Positions 62,401 through 64,000 of a stretch of DNA of 64,000 bases are shown piece by piece. Within the stretch, counting starts at the first letter, position 1. Each line of letters starts with the position of its first letter. The DNA lies in the IMG/VR virus record IMGVR_UViG_3300039106_000244, positions 1 to 64,000 of that record; one strand, given 5' to 3'. Under the pieces are notes generated by a model. It was not told where the DNA came from and made no database searches. It worked only from the letters and a program-made list of their open reading frames with translations. The position numbers were made by a program, and so were the translations under genes. Origin of the DNA: a virus.

Positions 62401-64000
62401 AATCATCTCTGTAATCACCAAATGCCGGTGTGATACTACCATCGTGACCGCGTATAACATTAATAGTAGTGCGATAAGTATCATCTAAAAAGATTTCTGG
62501 TAGAAATTTAGGATATAGACCTAATTTAGTAGGTGTCTCCGGAACATAACATCCATTGGTATCGGCATATTCTACTATTTTAATAATATCATCAACTTCT
62601 AATGTAACAGTGTTAGCAATTGTTATTGCCGGGCGGTCTGTATCAAAGGTGTAATCTCTACCTAGCATTAATTGTATATCATTTAAATATACAAGTATCG
62701 CCTTGTTACTTAATGCATACGCATCAAATACTGTAGTAATTTCATACGAACGTACCAATGGGTCAAATACAGTATACCCAGTACCATTAACAATATTTTT
62801 TAATGTACCATAGGGTATCATATCACTATAAAACCAAGGGAATGTTTTATTTTTAATCTTGTTAATTTCTGTTAATATTAAATCTACACTTGAAGCAGGA
62901 TCAGTTGGCTGTATGCCAGATAACGTTGCACTTAGTTCTAAGAATTTATTTTTAAATCGTGCATATTCTTGTTGTGCATATCGTGTTGCATCAATGAAAT
63001 TTGTAGTATCGTTTAACAAGAATAATATCGCATTAGATACTGGGGCACTATGTTGTAATATATTACCACCCTGTGATTTAATCTCAATATCTCTGAGATT
63101 GCTACTTCCGAATATATCTCCTACTAATTCAGTACTACGTTGACTTAATTCAACTAAATGATTTCTAAGTTGACCAAGGGTCAACGATGTAAGATTAATA
63201 TTTTGTGCATTTAAATCTAAATTTTGAGGAACTTGATATTGTCCTATTTTACTTATTTCATCACTAAAAACTAAAATATCAATCTTATCGCCAATTACAG
63301 GAGCAACAGATAATGTTATTGCATTGTTTATAATCGACCAATTTGATTGTTGTACAAATATGTTATTTTTATAAACCCTAATATGCGGAACTATATCTGA
63401 TGGTAATACCGTAACATCAATTTTAAATGGACTATTAGTTCCATCATAGTTATAGGTAATAAGTTGTTCCTGATGCAATGGTTCATTTACTGTTGCCCAG
63501 TTATTTTTTGGAATAACTGTATTTCTATCTACTATTTGTTGTAAAAAACCAGTGGTAATATGTTTGTTATATTGAGTTTGCTCAACAATATAACTAAACA
63601 TATCTGTATCAAAATAATTAGTAAATTCAATATTACCTTGAGTTTGAAATGTTGTATATTTTAATGGAAATGCCAATACTGTATCAATTAACGTACTTGT
63701 GCTAGTTCTATTATATCCAAATAATTTTGTACCCAAGAATGTACTAGATGAATATAGTGATAAACTTGTTCCATTTGCGTCGTATACATCAAATAACGGA
63801 TCTTGTTGTAAACCGGTTTTCTGTTGGCTTTCAATCCATATATCACCATTATACCACCACTGAGTTCCTTTATGAATTCCTGAGGTTACTACTACAGTAT
63901 CGTATATTTCGTTAGTGGCATCGTTAGCCGGATTTAAATTTATGTATATAGGACCGGTTAATAATCCATTGGTATCAATTTGAATTTGTACCAAATTAAT
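53447..64000 (-). CDS. giant tail/baseplate structural protein with FG-GAP propeller (N-terminus outside window)
   Basis: At least 3,515 residues and open to the window edge, so the start lies beyond it. Residue numbers are counted from the Met codon at 63994 and are approximate. Around 1570-2200 are five FG-GAP-like units typical of integrin-alpha beta-propellers: GFGRSLKMID, FGTGFAFDELGHWLYVSAP, FGYCIDASLNGAQLGVGAP, FGSALTICSNNCAFYIGAP, FGAAIDVIGGHIVVSAP. Carbohydrate-binding CBM5/12-like motifs appear near 1150 (WQGGKDYLKGDLVQYKNQFY) and 2980 (WSANTAYTIGDIVTH). GSGYTAEP and GGSGYYVTP repeats occur near 2880-2925. The last ~250 residues are Asn/Thr/Ser-rich beta repeats. Probably a large baseplate or fibre component that contacts the host surface. 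Confidence 0.85.
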   Translation of the reverse strand: MNLVQIQIDTNGLLTGPIYINLNPANDATNEIYDTVVVTSGIHKGTQWWYNGDIWIESQQKTGLQQDPLFDVYDANGTSLSLYSSSTFLGTKLFGYNRTSTSTLIDTVLAFPLKYTTFQTQGNIEFTNYFDTDMFSYIVEQTQYNKHITTGFLQQIVDRNTVIPKNNWATVNEPLHQEQLITYNYDGTNSPFKIDVTVLPSDIVPHIRVYKNNIFVQQSNWSIINNAITLSVAPVIGDKIDILVFSDEISKIGQYQVPQNLDLNAQNINLTSLTLGQLRNHLVELSQRSTELVGDIFGSSNLRDIEIKSQGGNILQHSAPVSNAILFLLNDTTNFIDATRYAQQEYARFKNKFLELSATLSGIQPTDPASSVDLILTEINKIKNKTFPWFYSDMIPYGTLKNIVNGTGYTVFDPLVRSYEITTVFDAYALSNKAILVYLNDIQLMLGRDYTFDTDRPAITIANTVTLEVDDIIKIVEYADTNGCYVPETPTKLGLYPKFLPEIFLDDTYRTTINVIRGHDGSITPAFGDYRDDFVLELEKRIYNNIKLLDNGSYQDIYSVKSGKFRNDDYSLTEVNQLLSKSFLNWIGNNKIDFTVNDTFESNDPFTWNYSRFVDRISGEALPGSWRACYQYYYDTIRPHQTPWEMLGFAIKPAWWEEEYGPAPYTGGNKLLWDDLEAGLIRRGENAGIAPNFIRPGLSTAIPVDDHGFLKNPASIMTASFNSIRAATSWAVGHEGPVETAWRNSSDFPFAMQQALALAKPARYFGLLIDVSRYSMNKNIGQYLTDTNDHIKQTSLTFNGDTSSGTVVRTAGYINWIADFLVNQGIDPSTIITPLLKNYEINLAYKMAGFSDQKYLQVLAEQSSPTSTNDSIIIPNENYNVHLYKSTPVEKIAYSGVIIEKTTNGYSVRGYNLSNPYFTIIPSVINSNAYKINVLNNSVTVFKDYQNLKLTVPYGYEFNSQQQIADFLISYERHLMAQGFTFNDTDEQLGETRNWKLSIKEFIFWAQQGWAAGSILVLSPVANVLNVVTVGAITDAITDNQHGSRVLDQNFTLVKTTNYNVLRSPTSFKITLTNDAVIGYIELNLVQYEHVLIFDNTTVFNDVIYKPELGNRQFRLKLIGQKTADWDGSLNAPGFMYNSGAIDVWQGGKDYLKGDLVQYKNQFYVALQNISATIEFAFAYWKQIAASEIKKGLMPNFATIAAKSQLYYNSHTTFNDSDQIRYSHGLIGFKPRQYLADLGLSDTTQIELYKGFIKQKGSANAVNQLINAEFNNTGNSINFYEEWAIRTGEYGALNINPYVELALDEKAFSVNPATASFVTDTSGNGVTIFNKSQLYKSTEQYNGTIALNRDAHSDYSNDILTAGYVNINDVSTTIFDLANFVNLDDRLNAMGTGYTIWCAKDFTQNWNVYRITETDNNIILVSNSLDGYITFTTNKLHGLLVGDVFMTRNFNTAFDGFYQVEEVLDLTNILVKYSGDTAQLTTIDGNGMLFNLHSLRFDYMETARLYVPPHGWHIGEKIWIDDDAETNAVQGQPFGTQPSGTWKVYEKTHPWSMGQRLVKNTSEYSANIGFGRSLKMIDNAEQTIFTGTTLYANLSVSTNTGAVNIFEKNASNVYVETTSIIPDGANTFTFGSHIDTAVDSFINDGVDTRETLAISAPTSSGLGGAANVGLMYIYKETASTENWVRGQVIAGNVSATGGKFGTGFAFDELGHWLYVSAPYEATPKVYVYGLQRFVTEATGNVTTSGSVSTITVPFTRDTIVSSTDANSVLVTSATRTYIPRIDYTISGQTITFISGNVNGTFTISQGPYYTLVETISGPAGSEFGYCIDASLNGAQLGVGAPGDGVIGSTGVTLAQAGAVYVYDRVIEAFNSTNGTVYTTQEIIADVHKVTVDDIEIFNYTKTGTNEITLFVPLGVGKVVKIETNKFTLLERLIGIDTLDGSLSAIQAGARFGSALTICSNNCAFYIGAPYYNAGTIYNTGAVWKFHNRGTLYGTNTGYIHNPTFTPGDTIRLDNFQITVTGTSLDSLVQDINDANLLGITAVNEAGYLRLNSDKTVAKNRLRILSASGTVYEDAGMAIFAFMQIIVNPYHSNNEYFGTKVILARNAYMLVISSDRGTTNHYTTFDDGTATTFDNISTAFFDSVNASGSVYTYELYDDPRNAVEHPGRYAFCQQLDPTDLNTGDGFGAAIDVIGGHIVVSAPSDDTTITDGGSIYVFSNPTGKRGWSLLRYQQPTVDIESISRLYLYSNLSNTILKTLEFIDPAKGKISGLAEQEISYKTGYDPAVYNRGTNNAVNLNDNIFWNSNQVGQVWWNLSLLSYIDYEQDTLTYRSINWGKLFPGSIVEVLEWVESAYLPSMYVANGGEGQPKYEDDSAYVELIFVDPITNIIGIKYFYWVKNKTTVDPNNEFRHIPILAVQDIIENPKNQGVPYAAIIQNNALIVYNIVDYLSSQNTILHIDYNTIKNTNIIHSEYELIQKGNADSAISPKIINKLIDSLAGIDILGATVPDPALSTADKFGLGVRPRQTMFIDRFTAWSNLIDYANSVLITTPIARNCDLTNLTASEPQPNIKLGEYDLKIATELELELIDITTLDPGYKILVEQDTTRNNLWVVYELSINNTWEVVKIQSYKTDLYWDYVDWYAPGYGVETQLEYVVDTLTDALKLPVKVGDDVLVRVSRGGDHGWNLLVLNSQNHFDVVGIQNGTVQLKTSNGTLINNTTPTIEVRYIITALRDDIFVGELDSEFNKLFFVVVNYIFNEQKYVDWIFKTSFISVAHTLRTLAQTPNYIKDNQTYYQDYISEVKPYSTKIREYSINYNSTDEYAGNISDFDVPAYYDTDTQIFRSPSGENIIKDEALWQTDTYSQWYANRNYKVESIVVEYSGSGYTAEPIVTIVDGGLAASGATARAIIDFDLGTVIRIDIIAGGSGYYVTPTVLINGSCTTPARAYAMLANNQVRSINTTLKFDRVNYTSSVQEWSANTAYTIGDIVTHTGSLETATRNAYIVTANIVSGSTFIHTTDYTIYNASDFTTANDRITGYYEPGASMPARDLTQLLRGIGYPGVKVQGAGFDQAPGFSGPTPFDEGVFDNIQYDADGLPMLDDYTIDSIIRSDYTDLALGTRAEDINVAGGAYVDTYSSHAPEELVPGIVFDTLDMQVYTKINGNVDVIGYRMFSNMMREESYLRIASAHSTTLASNLAITDTTIVVADASKLTAPFIDTVGLGQIAIPGVIFINGERITYYTRNLLTNTLGQIRRGTQGTGTPALYTAGTLITDGSIDQLVPNVVSNISLSTITPYTVTTTRSYYLSLTGNVSANVGDVITQSVSGASMTVAGIDSVARVLLVIRNNTNSLTYQNNDVALSGNVTVTAGDYITQSSTGANLTVLTSGANVSNISLSYYGITTLTTGKAGGNIAINGSNVAIYPTTITSNVSLSSAIIINGTSTGNVYPLSIVPVGRNDAGNPFVDSNGNVTIAANISLHTTNVWYNLGSGVATDGTGFNGATTAPVTFLKASTATLIAP

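Noticed and set aside
1-64000. tRNA genes, CRISPR arrays, insertion sequences or integrase/attachment sites
   Set aside because: Gaps between genes are short (mostly under 120 bp) and none shows a cloverleaf, regularly spaced repeats, transposase motifs or a tRNA-like attachment sequence by eye; a tRNA scan would settle the first point.

Overview
This 64 kb, AT-rich window looks like part of the genome of a large tailed bacteriophage (Caudoviricetes, probably a contractile-tailed, T4-superfamily-like aquatic phage). The phage call rests on five things: a tail/adhesin gene block ending in a >3,500-residue structural protein; a dTMP-synthesis set (dCMP deaminase, DHFR, ThyA); very tight gene packing with 1-4 nt start/stop overlaps; many tiny conserved genes; and two free-standing GIY-YIG homing endonuclease genes. 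No terminase, capsid, portal or polymerase gene lies in the window, so the T4-like assignment is an inference, and the host is not evident from sequence.

Layout. (1) 1-3.6 kb: the end of one gene, a B12-type radical SAM enzyme, a small secreted Gly-rich protein and a TEK-motif transferase. (2) 3.6-16.5 kb, plus strand: small genes and recognisable enzymes, namely a SpoT/MESH1-type HD hydrolase, an LPD29-like protein, a MoxR ATPase paired with a VWA/metallopeptidase protein, a HIT protein, a radical SAM enzyme, DHFR and ThyA. This part is driven by consensus sigma70-type promoters (TTGACN, almost always a 17 bp spacer, TATAAT), which suggests use of host RNA polymerase. (3) 16.5-23.4 kb, plus strand: a sulfotransferase-like gene and a six-gene nucleotide-sugar operon in mirror order (epimerase, aminotransferase, oxidoreductase, PIG-L deacetylase, aminotransferase, epimerase). 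(4) 23.4-26.7 kb, minus strand: a repeat-built glycosyltransferase-like protein, dCMP deaminase and an APS-kinase-like protein. (5) 26.8-48.9 kb, almost all minus strand: a sulfotransferase-like protein, four SGNH hydrolases, a carbamoyltransferase, five radical SAM genes (six radical SAM domains), three more TEK-motif transferases and GT-A/GT8-like glycosyltransferases. (6) 48.9-64 kb, minus strand: tail/adhesin genes.

Working together (inference): regions 3-5 form one large surface-glycan programme. It would make unusual amino sugars, transfer them, and decorate or trim them (carbamoyl, possibly sulfate, esters removed by SGNH hydrolases). The distinctive part is a battery of radical SAM enzymes carrying the auxiliary Cys-cluster (SPASM/twitch-like) motif in front of, rather than after, the radical SAM core, including one 851-residue tandem fusion. 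Their substrate cannot be read from sequence and they are the best candidate for an undescribed system.

Regulatory highlights. Both GIY-YIG genes carry the same leader: a GATAAATA box, 5 nt, a 30-nt two-part hairpin whose four base-pair differences are all compensated, then TCTAAC and an AGGA ribosome site. Three genes start 7 nt after a -10 box and so look leaderless. At 48.9 kb a terminator hairpin overlaps a promoter so that the promoter's own transcript should lack the terminator's 5' arm. No stretch above 300 bases lacks a gene, and no tRNA, rRNA, CRISPR or insertion sequence was seen.
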